From Halichondria panicea (taxonomy: Eukaryota; Porifera; Demospongiae; Suberitida; Halichondriidae): DNA of 64,000 bases. Location: contig NC_087382.1 of NCBI RefSeq assembly GCF_963675165.1, positions 6,806,315 through 6,870,314 on the forward strand, read 5' to 3'. Positions within the stretch are counted from its first letter, which is position 1. Each line of letters starts with the position of its first letter. The notes beneath the pieces were generated by a model that had not been told where the DNA came from, searched no databases, and saw only the letters and a list, made by a program, of their open reading frames with translations. Shown in pieces: positions 10,640 to 23,880 of the stretch. The position numbers and the translations under genes were made by a program.

Positions 10640-12963
10640 CATCCTCCTATAAACTCACGGACAGTCTATTGTCGGAGGGGTCTCGGTATGGTCTTAAATC
10701 TGGTTTTCTTTTCTTTTTACAACACTCTCCTTGAAACTTCGCACATTGAAACAGTCAAAAAGACGATCAAATAAACGGACGAAGTTTGTTGTTTCTCCCA
10801 TCTCGCTATCACCATAATAGTTGAAGGCATTGGCAACTGATGCGCTTAGAACCTACAAGGAATACAACTTGTGAAATTTCAATAGTTGTATGTATTGAAA
10901 TGGTACTAATGAGTGACAGCTTGAATTCTTCTTACCTGAGCTGCCAGGTTCACTTTCATCCTTGAATATGAAGTAAAGGTGGAGTCCCGACTGAGTCTTA
11001 GTACGCTCATACAAGTGTTTGAGGTGGCCCCAGCTGATGTGCTTGCCATTAATCTGAAATAATTAAGGACATGCATGTGTTTTCGCCTAAAATAACGTTT
11101 TAATAACTTACCCAAAGGGCTCTAGAATTCTTGTTCGCAAAAGAATTGGACCAAAAGAATTGGACCAACAATTCCTTGTGGTTTTTATCAGATGGGGTAC
11201 ATCACTTATAAAATATATCTCTCGCTCAGGTTGAAAAGGATTCGTAGTCTTGTTCACAACACCATTCCCTCTATCGTGCATCTTATAAAATTTTCTGTTA
11301 GGAGAGGCACCATCAGAGCAGAAAGCTATAACATTTAATCCACAGCACTCCAAATGTCTATAAACCAATGGAAACAGTGCATCTGCGGTGATTCCTCTTG
11401 TAGCAAAGTGGGCATAGGGAAACTCGAGGTTTGAGAACATTCCTCACACGTGTGCTACTATTTGAGTTTAAATCTTCACTAGCTTTGTCCAGTTGAGCAT
11501 TCACATCACCAATATTCAAAAACCCCATCAACTCGCAGCTATGCTTATTAAAAACTAAATCTTGACATATCTTCATTTCATCCCATACAAGAACTACAAA
11601 TTTGTCTTTTTCCTCAGACACACGTGCTTCTTTTATTAACTGAGCATCAACTTCAGGCACAAATCCTATCCCAGGACGTATCCAATTGGTATAATCTCGC
11701 AATGTCCTTTCTGAGGGCAAAGATATCAGACCAGAGCCACGTAGGGCATGGTAACAAGCAGATGAAATGATGTAAACACCATTTTATAATCGCAGGGTGC
11801 CATCGAACTTGCCTTGAATCCGTTACTCTAACTGACTTTAATTGTTGGTCCCAAAAGACTCGTTTAAAAGAGCCTTCTGGGCATTCTTGATGGACACTTT
11901 TTGTCATTCCGTCCATTAACTGAACAATATCCGAGCTCAAACTTGAATCTAGTACAACGTGGTTCTTTTTAGTCATTTGTACAATTTTTTCTCTGAGGCA
12001 CTCAACTCCTTTTGACTGTGCATGGTACCGACCTCTCAAATCTTGCAAACTTTTCAGGTGTACTCAAGTAGCGAATATTTACTCTACTTTTTGACAACTT
12101 GCGGATCGGAGACTTTAATTTTCGTTTGGACCAGCGATGAAATATTCCTCTTAAGGAATCCTTTGACACCTCGAGTTTCGTACAGTTTTTGGGTACGTAG
12201 TACCATCGAGAATAACTGGCTCAAAACTATCCACAACATCAATACCACTTTTTGAAAACAGCTTTCCTTTTTTGGATTCAACCATGTCAACAAATTTGTA
12301 GTCTGGATTACCGGGGCATACGGAGCACTTGTATACAAGTTCTTCAATATGTTTGGAATTGCTTTTAGGACGTCACATTCATCAGTGTAGTGTTCACCTT
12401 GTTAACAACTAAACACAATGTTATAGCCAACGATTCTTTGGAATGCATATTGCTCACATTGCAGAGATTTTGATCCTGCCTAATCCACTTGCTACTTGGT
12501 AGCTTAAGGTTCAATAATGGTGGCGGTGTGTGAATTTCTTGCTGTATGTCTTTCGGAGCAGAACCCACTACGTTGTGTGCTGTGATAACATCACTATCGT
12601 AACTTGAATGGCTGTCAAAACATTCAGTGGTGTCACTAGGCTAGTGTGTGAATTTGTTGTTGTATATTAGAACCATCAACGTTATTGTAATTTGATTGAC
12701 TGTTTTTTGACTGTCAAAACAATCAGTGGTGGTGTCATTAGTACTCAATGCACTACTGAAACTGGTGGAGCCGGAAACAGTATTTTCCACATCTTCTGAA
12801 GACACATAAGTATTCGTAACACATAAGTATTCGTACCAGTAATATCGGGTTTTTTCTTAGATTGTTTCGTAGGCCTACCGACTGACTTTTTTTGACTTTT
12901 TTGGGCATATTCGCTCGAAATTTTTAGCCAACTTATTGAATCTAAGTTTGCGTCGACCCATTA
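10640..12963 (-). pseudogene. P-element-like transposase relic (family B)
   Basis: The minus-strand reading starts near 12963 with MGRRKLRFNKLAKNFERIC and a basic stretch, then a serine/threonine-rich linker. A GSFKRVFWDQQ...RWHPAIIKWCL block follows, then PSERTLRDYTNWIRPGIGF, FVVLVWDEMKICQDLVFNKH (first catalytic Asp), AFCSDGASPNRKF (second Asp) and the YFISDVPHLIKTTRN block. Next come NGKHISW-type and KVNLAAQV-type pieces, and finally VANAFNYYGDSEMG...FDCFNVRSF. The order matches P-superfamily RNase H transposases. Exact duplications of 17, 10 and 14 bp (12802-12835, 12883-12902, 11139-11166) each break the frame. Some breaks may also be short introns. Confidence 0.8.
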
Positions 12964-13559
12964 CTGTTTGGAAAAAAAACACTTCTAATAGCACTTCATA
13001 GCACCAATGACTAAATTTATGACTATGATACAGGGCTAGAGAAAATCCCACACATTAATGTTGTCTAGCACAGTCTAAATAGTCTGTCCTGAAGAAAGTA
13101 TGTTCATAAATGAAGTTAACATCACTAAGCTCTGGTTAGGTCCACACCGCCTAGGAAAATCCCACAAAGTCTGGAAATGAGCTAGTTTACTAGGATAAAC
13201 CAGATGTATTTTTGCTCTCTGCTGCCTGACACGTGGTACAGTTAATGCTCTATATCTAGAAGTACTCTAGAAGTACTTGCAGTGCAACTGCGCAAGTGCA
13301 GAAGGTTTCTCAGAGTAGCAGTGTCCTTGGGAACCACACCAGTTGCTTTTCTGGGCGCCAAACTCCCAATTCTATTGCGTGGGTACACCCGTGACACGCA
13401 TGGGCCGTTCCAATCCCTCTCCTATGGTGTAATAGATCTATAATTCTGTGCTGTTTTATATATACTCACCATCTTATTTTCTTTATTACACGCAGCCATG
13501 TGGCATTAATTTTGACCTTTTAACCTAATTAACTTTTAACCTAATTAATGGCTTTACAC
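12964..13559. other. No recognised feature
   Basis: 5' flank of the P-like relic. No terminal inverted repeat partner could be paired by eye. Exact duplications occur, for example near 13250-13275 and 13510-13545. Confidence 0.3.
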
Positions 13560-14160
13560 ATGCATGGTTATAGGTTACATAACAAACTTTCCAGCTGTGT
13601 ACAACCAGCATGTGTGTACAACACAGTGTACAACAGTAATGGGAATAACATGGGTAAATAATAAATTATTATGTATGCACATTACACTATGCACATTACA
13701 CTGGCACAGTTGTGCGTAAGTGACATTTATACACATTGACTTTATACTGTATAATGTGTATAACACTGTGTATAACATGTGTATAACGTGGTATAATTAT
13801 GCATGTTATGCACATTATACTGGTATTTTGGGTCGGTATTTTGGGTCCCAGTTGTGCGTAACTTCGGTAAGTGTTACTGTATAATGTCTAACATGAACAT
13901 GTAAATAATTATGCACATTATACTGGTATTTTGGGTCCCATTTGTGCGTAACTTCGGTAAGTGTGACATTGACTTTATACTGACTTTATACTGTATAATG
14001 TCTAACATGTATATAACACTGTGTATAACATGTGTATAACGTGGTATAATTATGCATTGAGTGTACAGTTGTGAGGAAGTGTGATATTATATACGTTGAT
14101 CGTATACTGTATAATGTCTAACATGTAACACTGTATAACGTGGTATAATTATGCATATGC
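13560..14160. repeat. Degenerate satellite, unit roughly 100-170 bp
   Basis: Recurring blocks are 'tggtattttgggtccca', 'tgtgcgtaacttcggtaagtg', 'actgtataatgtctaacatg' and 'gtggtataattatgca', arranged head to tail about four times with deletions and small duplications. Apparent open frames are artefacts of the repeat. Confidence 0.85.
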
Positions 14161-14645
14161 AAAAAGAAGTCTACTGAATGTTTAGAGTCGCCTGCATCAT
14201 ATTATAGACAGGCCGTAAGATTAAAATATTAAAAATTCAATCGGTTGTAGTTGCTTACAGTACTGTGTTCCATGCCTACATTGTATGTAGAATCGCTAGA
14301 AGCTGTATGGTTAGTACTGACTGTACATGATAGATAGTAGTTGTATCTAGAATTTTTAGTGCTGAAAAGCATTGATTAGCCTTCTTTGTGTAGGTGTGGC
14401 TGGATCCAATAATCAGAGATGGGGCCACGTATGTACAGTGAACGTGAACAGAGGAACAGTGGCAGTAGCAGCGAGGTGAGACAGGGTACTACTATAACCT
14501 AGAGTGTTTTTTGAAATAATTCTTTGAGTAACAATAGTCTGTGTCTGTGGCTACTGCTGTCCGTGAGTACTTGCTGTCACTGCCCAGTGCCCCTTCGCCT
14601 CTGTCAAGGGTGGAATACATGGTTAGACACATCCTCGCGTAAATT
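14161..14645. other. No recognised feature
   Basis: Unique-looking sequence between a satellite and a CA tract. No motif was seen. Confidence 0.3.
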
Positions 14646-14835
14646 CACACACACACACACACACACACGCAAGCATAATCATACACACATACACGCACAG
14701 ACACACACACCACCACACACACCACCACACGCACTCTCACTCACACTCACACACACACTCTCTCACTCACACACATACACGCACAGACACACACACCACC
14801 ACACGCACTCTCACTCACACACACACTCTCTCACT

Positions 14836-14869
<34 letters not shown>

Positions 14870-14913
14870 CACGCACACGCAAGCATACACACACACACAT
14901 ATGCACACGCAAG

Positions 14914-14962
<49 letters not shown>

Positions 14963-15020
14963 GCACACACACACATATACGCATATACGCACGCACACAC
15001 GTACTCTCACAAATACACGC
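14646..15020. repeat. Long imperfect CA microsatellite
   Basis: (CA)n interrupted by 'cacgcaagcata', 'cactctcactca' and similar blocks that recur, giving a compound microsatellite. All open frames here (His/Thr-rich on plus, Cys/Val-rich on minus) are repeat artefacts. Confidence 0.97.
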
Positions 15021-16019
15021 ACATTACTTTGTACAGGAAGGTTGACGTTCGTGGTAGGACTGTCACAACAGTGGTCAGCAGTATTCCTCAGTGTTCCTCA
15101 GTGTCATGTCCTGTCCAGATCTACATTTTTGCTAATAAAATAATTATTGTTGTACTTGTGGTCTTGTTTTTAGTCCATGCATTGAGTGAAGCTATTTTAT
15201 TTGTTGGTTGGAGTAATGTAACTGTCCAGCTCCTCTCTAAACTGTTATTGATCAGAAAATTCATCATCACTGCCCTCCACCTCCATGACTGGCACACGTC
15301 TCTGTCTATTTCGCTGTACTCATTCGCTGTACTCAGCTGTTAGATCTTCTATGTCAATCTCTGCAGGTCCCCATTGTCCAGAATTTCTTACAGCACCTGT
15401 CTAGTGTGGCCTCTTGGCCATGATTGTAGCTCTATATAATTTTTTGAAAGTGTTGCCAATAATTAATATTTAATTTGTAAAGTAGCTGCATATTCAAGCG
15501 GGTATTAAAAATATTTTCTACATAGTATGAGTTTTTGACTGCATATTATACTTACCTGAACAGTAACTCACTGGACGTATCGTAGCATTAAACTAGCTGC
15601 AGCCTCACCCTGGTTTCTTTACCGCAGAGAGAAGCCGGATCGCTGCATATGACGCCAATTGGCCGTGTCAGCCACTTACCAGAGTGACGCCAATAGGCGT
15701 CCTTGGCGCATAATCGTCTCCAGCGTAACATAATTATGTTAATATTATAGCTTTCTCTTTATTGTTAACACTGCTGTGTGTATAACTTGCACAGCAATAT
15801 TTAAATTTCCTGTAACAGTCCAGATGTTGTCTGTAGGATTTGTTAACTGTCCTTGTGCCACTACATTTCCTGTGGCACATTCATTTCCTGTGGCACATTT
15901 CCTGCGGCACATTTCCTGCCTTCACATTTACTACTACAGGATAGTGCAATGTTTCCTGTAGAACTTCCTTCTTTATACCTTTCTTATAAACTGTCATTCA
16001 TAAATCCTTAGCATATAGG
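15021..16019. other. No recognised feature
   Basis: Short open frames without motifs. A local array of 'catttcctgtggca' units is present at 15865-15920. Confidence 0.3.
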
Positions 16020-16425
16020 CCACTTCATGCTCACTGCAGTGTGTACTTCATCACCCACCAGTTGGTATTTACTGTAGCAAGAGTCCACCACATATAAACT
16101 CTACAATAGTCCATACTCACTGTAACAATACTGACCACCCACTAGTCCATGGTCAATGCAACAATACTTGACATCTGATGTACACACCTGACCACCGTCC
16201 ATGCACACTGCAACAATACTTCACATCCACTAGTCCATGCTAACTCCACCCACTATATAGTTCATGATTGCTCACTTGTACTGCCTCACTTGTACTGCAA
16301 TAAACCTCGACCACCCACCAGTCCATGCGTACTGTAACAATACCTAACCACCTAACTACCCACCAGTCCATGTTGCACCCACCAGTCCATGCATACTGTA
16401 ACACCCACCACTGGCTCAGAAGAAG
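16020..16425. repeat. Degenerate minisatellite
   Basis: About ten imperfect copies of a 30-40-bp unit are built from 'ccaccagtccatgc' and 'actgtaacaatac'. Non-coding. Confidence 0.85.
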
Positions 16426-17789
16426 TATACGACGGAACGAACGCAAATAATTATATGATCAGGGTGCTATCAACAATGATATTGACAATGAGCAAAGGCA
16501 TTGACTCTAAAGTACCCTTTTCTTGGAGATTATGTAAGTATACTCTGGTATAGTGTGTGTGTGTAGACTATCCTAGTATTGTTTCCCGGTATCCCGGTCC
16601 CACTCTTTAATCTGGTTCTGGTTTTGTAGCTATGAATCGACATGGGTTTCATTTGGTACTAGATAGATAGTTTCGAACGTAGGCATCAGATGTGAGTTTG
16701 CATGTACTTTCTTGATAACGCTTGGATTGGTCTTGTGACAGATACAGGGGTTACTCCTACATAACTATATCTAATTTTTTTACTGATTCATTAAACGTAA
16801 TTATTCCTTTGTATCTAGAGAGGTTGGCAGGGTTTCTTTATACTCGATGCCACTTTATACTCGATGCCAAAACACCAAACCATCCAGCTTTACCATCCAT
16901 CTGACTTTACCATCCATCTGACTCAACATGAACAGTATGAAGTGGCACAGAATATTTAATTGTGAAAGCACCTTGTATCCCTTGGGAAAAACCATTCTTG
17001 GCCAACCATTCAGAGACTTAATCAACAGACATGCTGTCTAGCTCTATGCTCTATGTTTCAGCTCAAAATCAATCGAACACGTGGCTGCATCTTTTGGCAT
17101 GCGCTCTAAAATGGGCGTGCCATAGACATTAATTGAACCGTAAAGGGGGAGTGGTTTCCAGTCTTGTTCAAATCAAATCATTCAAATCTCGCTATAGCGG
17201 TGTGCTTTCCGTTGCTCAGTTTGGAGAAACCACATACGCCACCACATACGCCACACTTCATACTTTCGAAGCGCACTCCTTTAGATGTGAATTCACCAAG
17301 AGTACCAGCAACTACCAGCAACTACTCCACTTTAATGTCCCATCTTTCACGACAGCATAGATGTTGAAAGTCAGATGTTGAAAGTCCTAGTGTACATACG
17401 TGCAGTATAGCACAACAAACTAAACAGTGGACTACATGTTGTATAATTATAACAACTGTTTGTCAGTCAACTTTATAATACTTCAACTGATCTCCTCTGC
17501 ATGTGATACTTTTTTTATGTGTGTTTTTTGTGTGTTTGGGTGGGGAAGCGTTGAAATAGTTCTTGCACAAGCCAGCTTCTTGTCGAATAAAAAAGTCAAA
17601 GTAGCAGATTTTCCATACCCACAGGAAAAGCATCCGTAGAGTGTCAAGCTGTTTATCCCTCAGAACTAACAAGAACTCAGTGTCAGCTATATGTAACACA
17701 GACCACTAAAATTAGAATACAAAATACAAAATAGTATACTACGTGTTTATTTTACTGACAGTATCCACCTTGGGCTTGAATCGAGGCTA
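16426..17789. other. No recognised feature
   Basis: Contains several exact tandem duplications (16842-16877, 16880-16916, 17217-17242, 17352-17383). No gene was recognised. Confidence 0.3.
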
Positions 17790-18335
17790 AAGCTTGGTAT
17801 GCACAGGTACCAGCACATGTTGTGCTGCCTCGAGGTACGCTTAATCTTGCGTCAGAGGGGAGTGACTGGAAGAAGCGGACTAAGTTCTCTAGAGTAGTTA
17901 GCATCTGTAGTTAGTTACATCGCAGTGGACATCATGATCACCATTGAACTTTGTAAGACACATCAAGCAGTGGACAAACGTTGTAAGAAAGCAAAACATT
18001 TCCCAGGGATACGACCTCATAGACTGACTCATACAATATTGTGAATGTTAGTTAGGGGTGGTCATCAAGATACCCCCGGGGTCTGGGCTACCTGTAGGAA
18101 TAATTTACGAGTGAATGGATGGCCGTCATAATTTAAGACGGTGGTAATTTTCTATGCCTCCACGCTGTAAGCATGCGCATTGATCTGCTGCCTCGATTGA
18201 TCTGCTGCCTCGAGGCCTCGAGGTACGCTTCGTACAGAAATATCGAAAGAAAAGTGACCGTTTGAAAAATACTGCTAGCTACCTCAAGTTAGAAAATAAA
18301 TAGTACTTGAGGAAGAAGCTCTTGAGATGGTCTCA
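17790..18335 (+). mobile_element. Two truncated piggyBac-like copies in tandem
   Basis: 17800-18115 and 18130-18330 each share blocks with the 9282-10171 element: 'gaggtacgctt', 'aagtgaccgtttga', 'gggctacctgtaggaa' and 'gccgtcat..gac'. Both lack clean TTAA-flanked ends, so they are degraded. Confidence 0.65.
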
Positions 18336-19759
18336 GTATATCTTTATTTAGGCTACAGCAGTGGTTAGGCTACAGCAGTGGACATCATGAGCCACTGCGT
18401 GACTCAAAGACGACACTCTTATACTGCCTATTATATTGAACCCAACTCTGGCCCCGCTACAATATCCACCTCCCTATCCTCCATTCTTTCCATACGGCAC
18501 TCTCCTACCCCCGGCGCACCATAATTATATCGACCCCCGCACCATCTCTCGTACTGAACTTAAAACACGACTACAGCAGAAGGGAGATCGTTAATGAAAA
18601 CCATTTAATAATCGTACCCACCTCTGTTGCAATCATACAGCAAACTATTGAGCGAAAGCAAAAACGTTTACTATAGTACCGTGTGTTCTATAGGATGGTC
18701 GTCGAGAGGTCCGAGAAACTTGATACTTTTCTGTAATCTATTCTGTAATCTAATCGGCAAATGCAATACTCAGGCAAATGCAATACTCAATATCCAGCAA
18801 CATTTGCTTTAGTTCTTAGCTTCATTGATCAAGGCGCAACCAGGAGATAAATATGACATTGCTTTCGGTAATCAATCTGAGATAAGGGGATGCTGTTGCT
18901 ATAAATTAGAAAAAAGCTTAGAAAACAAGCAGAAGTCAGCAAAGACGTTTAGACCAAGAAGAGAAGTTCTCAGTGGTGGGAGCGGGTCGTAAACATTTAC
19001 CCTGGATTCAAAATTAAAATTTCAGAATTATTACTCAGCTGGATCTGCTCAGCTACGATTTGTGGCACAGTTAGCATAGGATCGCCACAGCATACAGTAA
19101 GATATAGTGACCAAATTAAATAATTATTATGTCGAGTGTACCAATTGCACTAGGCTTCTAAAGGTTTAATGATGCCACCCAGTTTCACAGCTTGCCTGGT
19201 CAAGGATGCGTGCTACCGCAGTGAACCGCCAACGTCAACTGCGGTACAATATTTCAGTTAAACAATCTCTCTGAAAATATTAATGCGTCATGCATGCGTC
19301 AGAACAACCCTGATTAATAAATAGCACGGTTTTCGCGATGTTTGTGTTTAGGACCCTGAGAAAATTGGGCCTATAATTAATTTTGACCGGAATGTAGCTG
19401 CCTAAATGTAGGGTAACATAAAAGACCATGCGAAGTCAGACCAACATGAGAGAACAGCTACGCCACAACTTTGAGTATACAGGGTTTTTTAGGTATCCTT
19501 GCAACATGTCAAGGAAGTTAGTTTGTCTGCATAATTATAATTACATTATACACAGTGCTGTTTTATTATTCAATAATCACAGCTAGTCTAGATAGGGAAT
19601 ACTTATGTCTTGTGAACCTATTCAAATGATCTGAGGTGGAGAATGGTGCACAAGTCTCATCGTCAAGTAGCTGAAAGTTTGTGTGTTTGTCTTTCAGCTG
19701 TTAGTTTCTCTTTTCAATAATACTGGAAATAATACTGGAAGTGTGGAAGTGTGGACAAG
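18336..19759. other. No recognised feature
   Basis: No coding motif. Exact duplications occur near 18360-18390, 18722-18750 and 18760-18800. Confidence 0.3.
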
Positions 19760-20642
19760 CAGTCTGCCCTAAGACCCCAAATGTTGTAAGACAGGAAGTG
19801 CTACAAGTTGCCTCATGAATATATTAATGAGAACAGTTTTTCTTTGTTTCTGATAAAAGTAAAGGTTTTTAGAGCTATCTAAGTTGAAATATGTAATAAG
19901 AAGACAGTTTAACATACGATAAACACTTTAAAATATGAATTTGGGTCAAACTGGCATTAAGTTGTGAAAAAGTTCGAGAGTTTGAGCAAGCTGTTCACCA
20001 TCAACGTAGCAAGCTAAAAATTGGTTGATCAAACAAAAGGATCTAAATTACAACATATTCAAGGTAAATGCCATACAAATACAAATGAATGGTGTTTGCA
20101 AAGCAGTTACACAAACTTGAAATAAATGCACAACTTGGCATGGCAATAGCATAGAACACTTCATGAATGACTTCAAGCCTTCTAGCTTGCTGCTAAGCAT
20201 GCACATGCATCAGATGCACTAGTTGATACTTTAGGCAGTCTCTGGTTCCATTCACATTCACATCTGGAGATATGCAGCCATGAGTTCCACCAACCACAGA
20301 GATTATTCAGAATGAGCTAACTTTGAGAGTTTGCGCAAGCTGTTCACACTATCTCAATGCAGTCCAAACTTGCTGAGTCAATACATTCCATATTGAACTA
20401 ATATTTATCTCCTAGTAACAGGTTCTAGTTCAGTAAATGGTCTGTGTTATGAGCTTTGGAAATTCAGAAAAAAATCACCCTTCACTACAATCTGACAGAG
20501 TTGTAGGGTGTCATCATTATGAATCTCATTAAAACAATGTTTTTGTGATGTCATCTTTATGAATACCATTAAAATACTTGTGGTATGTATTTCCTGTCTT
20601 GTCTTGCAAATACTGAAAACTCGGGGGTCTTAGGGCAGACTG
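19760..20642. mobile_element. 883-bp MITE with 19-bp inverted ends
   Basis: The termini are CAGTCTGCCCTAAGACCCC at 19760 and its exact complement ending at 20642, flanked by 'aag' on both sides (19757-19759, 20643-20645). Internally there are two diverged copies of 'gagagtttgagcaagctgttcac'. No transposase, and the superfamily is unclear. It abuts the truncated Mutator-like MITE copy that follows. Confidence 0.75.
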
Positions 20643-21110
20643 AAGCTCTGTGCCTGGGTCAGGAAGATTAATTTTATTCATTGCCTACATTTTATGTAGA
20701 TGATGTGTTAATGAGATTCATAATGTTTATTAATGTTATTCATTGCACATGACGTTGTATTTGCTTAGCTAGCTGCTAGAACTATTATAGATTATCTTTG
20801 GCAACAAATACGGCGGACTTAAACAAGGTAAGAGTAGCTGTTTAGGCCCTCAAAAGATAGAGTATGTTGTTATGATTATGTTTCCTTGATGGGAAGTAAA
20901 AATGTCCAAAACTTTCTTAGCTATGCTAGCTTCTTTAGCTCTGACAGCCACTCTAGAGGTAGGCTATTTTGTGTATCTCAAGAATACAATAACTCTTACT
21001 CTTCTTCCCATCAAGGATACTAGTATCTAGCTATGAGATGTTCATCTAGCCTTGTTTTTGAAGCTTGTTTTTGAAGCTTGATCTTGGCATCTTCAATGCC
21101 GTATTTGCCA
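20643..21110 (-). mobile_element. Mutator-like MITE, truncated inverted copy
   Basis: Reverse-complement match to 7320-7810 over most of its length. Shared blocks include 'aggcctgggtcagg'-like terminus remnants, 'ggcggacttaaacaaggtaag' and 'cccatcaaggatactagtat'. The outer ends are damaged. Confidence 0.85.
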
Positions 21111-22859
21111 GTGCTAGAAGTTTCCAAGTGCATACAAAATAGTTCGCTAGAAGTTTTCAAGTCCATATTTGGCATGCAACAGGACATATGCAACAGGACA
21201 TATGCAAGGATGGAAACTGAACATTTACAAGTATGGATATTGCTTGAGAAATTTTGGTTCATTTATTAGTAGTTTCTAGTCTGGGAGATGTACAGTGTAC
21301 AATCTTGCATTCCACTTGTCCACTTTAGTATACAAGCTAGTTTCCAAGCTGGAAACTGATCAATTTCCTCCTGTGTCAATTGCTTTTCAACTGCATGTTT
21401 TGTGGTCTATGGTTTGACAGCCACAGCCACACCCAGACTCCGCATGTATGGGAGTGGTCCCGCCTTTCAATGAGCAAGTCAGGAAATTAAAACTTGTGGA
21501 CTGGTAATGACGGGTCTGGTGCTCATAATAAAACTCAAATGTGCATTCCGTTTGAGTCAATTTTATGCCGAGGTTCCATCCAACCCAGTTAGCACACACG
21601 TACTTGATACGGGCCTGGCTTGCCAGCCGGGTGAGTTCTTTTCCTCGACAGTACCTTGGATCTAACGATCATCCCAGCGTCTATGTCGCGTATGTATTTG
21701 ACTCAGCTGTAAAACCCCAAGAATCTATTGTTAAAATGCACAAAATAATTGATAGTGAGAATAAATCCTAAATAGTATCTGCATTCTGTCCCAATTCATA
21801 GGACAACAAATTCAAAAAAACTGCTAAGAAAACTGGAAAACACCATACAACAACAGGAATCACAGTTTATTCAAGGAGGCCATATTCAAGGAGGCCTTAA
21901 TTATCATTATTATTCCCACTCATTCCCACTCATGTTTCGTCACTCAGGTATCGTCCCATCGACCATCAGACGACATGGCCTCGGCACGCAACTTCTGAGT
22001 GTGTAGCAGCTGGAGACATATCCACCTCCTTCATGGGTCCATTCCTCTTATACGTTTGTACACGAGTCACTCTAATACCCGCCTGAGTGAAAACAATAAA
22101 ATTATATCAGAGGCACGAGGCACAATATTACACAATATTTATGCTGACACTTTTATACGGAAGTTTGAACACATTTTTAAAAGTAGAGGGGTGTGTTGTC
22201 GGCTAATGAGCGTGCCCCCCCCCCCCCCTTGGCCTAGACCTGGCTGTTCCGGAGTGTCAAAAATAAAAATCGATCTACTTGGCAAAATCGATTGCGATCT
22301 GCAAAATTCAGATCAAAACGTCAAAACTGCATGCTCAGCAAATCAATCTGCAAATCGAAACTGCAAATCGAAACGGCTAATTAATTCTGACAAAAAACCC
22401 TTTAAACATTCAGTTTTAAACATTCAGTGTATTAACTTGACCAAGAAATTGAATAAATATTTTTTCCAAGTGAGTGTCATTGAGTGTCATTGATAAACGA
22501 CTGATCATCACCCCAGGCTATTCCATACTCGTCCTATACACACAACACGATATTTTGTACCGTAATTATAGCATTCCATGCATCCAAAGCACGAGCTGAG
22601 CTTAGTGGGCAGAAAGTGAACGGTAAAATGTAAACACCATAGGTGCATTGATCATCGCAAGATCATCGTAATCAAGATGATAAAACAAATGATACCAGTG
22701 AACACATCCAAAACCTTGGATACTGCCTCTTCCTGTTCCGCATAATTATGATCCACATTTGATCCACATTTTCTCCACCCCTATCACACCGGACCCAAGT
22801 TCTTGCATGCATGGCCTGCATATATATATATATACACGAAGCACGTCATGTATTATATT
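21111..22859. other. No recognised gene
   Basis: A poly-C run lies at about 22207-22222 and a short TA run near 22821. Short open frames have no motifs. Confidence 0.3.
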
Positions 22860-22989
22860 ATATCATATTACATTATGTCATGCATGTCGAATGATAATAC
22901 ACAGCAAAAACTGATATTTAAAAATGACGTCAACTGTTACCAAATATGACAATTTAACCAAAAAATCCAACTGTATGTTAATGACAATG

Positions 22990-23100
22990 TGTATGTTCAA
23001 TGTACATTTCGCTACCGGGGTCAAAGTCTGTATTACTTGCAACATACTATGATCCAAAATGAAGTTCAATTATGCCCATAAATGGTGATGACCACTTTTA
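22990..23100 (+). repeat. Partial copy of the Mutator-like MITE
   Basis: 'atgatccaaaatgaag' and 'cccataaatggtgatgac' match the left part of the 7122-7822 element (7220-7315). Confidence 0.55.
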
Positions 23101-23204
23101 GTAAGAAAACTGCAAAAAGCGGTCCCGTGGATACATCAGAGAAAAAAAGTCTATATAGCTAGCTAGCTAGAGACAGTACTCTATTTTCTTCTGATAGAAT
23201 CAGT

Positions 23205-23470
23205 ATAGTAGTGTTAAATGGGCGTGGCCTGTCCATATAGGCTCCTTTCAGACGATCGTCATCCACACTCTGTGAGTCTTTTGTTAACATAGCAGGCTAA
23301 GGGTAGCTATCAGAGAATGCGGGCTAGAAACCTTCAATCGAACTTTCTATCTACGTACTTCCTTCATCCTTTCGTTGTGACGTCATAGTTTTACTGAGCA
23401 TAAACGATGTTATCCAAAGCCCCCAGGGATATTAGTGCATGCGCAAGCAGTCGATACCAGGCCCACTTCC
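23205..23470 (+). repeat. Dispersed repeat (inverted copy at 37125-37440)
   Basis: Blocks such as 'gggcgtggcctgtccatata', 'aacatagcaggctaaggg' and 'gtgacgtcat..ttttactgagc' recur in reverse complement at 37125-37440. Confidence 0.75.
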
Positions 23471-23671
23471 ATTGAGGCACAAACGGGTGTGGGCTACACT
23501 GTTTTCGAAGAGTGAATGTTATTGCAAAAAAATCGACCCCCAACATCACAGATACATACCAAGCATACATACCAAGCACATTTTGAGCTTGACTAAACTT
23601 AACATGTCTAAGCTTACTACATAATTATTATTTGCTAGATCTTTTTGTTTATTACTATTATATACTACTAT

Positions 23672-23746
23672 CAAGAGTTCATAAGAAGAGAAGAGTATCG
23701 AACTGCCTATACTGCTACGTAAAAACTGTGCACAAAGTAACGTGAC
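23672..23746 (+). repeat. Left terminal inverted repeat of the P-like element
   Basis: Pairs with 28436-28518. The first mismatch by eye is about position 71 from the end. The outermost bases adjoin the 7-bp target duplication. Confidence 0.88.
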
Positions 23747-23880
23747 ATCCTGTTAGATGCACGTGAGATAATCGCAATTGATGACGTTGCACACGAGCTT
23801 GCGCCTCATTACGCAATGCAATCATGAGTGCTAGTAGGGCCGCCCATCTAGAGTGCTAGTACGAGTATCGAGTACGAGTA

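Noticed and set aside
14524-15045. 173-codon open frame and opposite-strand Cys/Val-rich frames
   Set aside because: Lie over a compound CA microsatellite; the periodic composition explains them.
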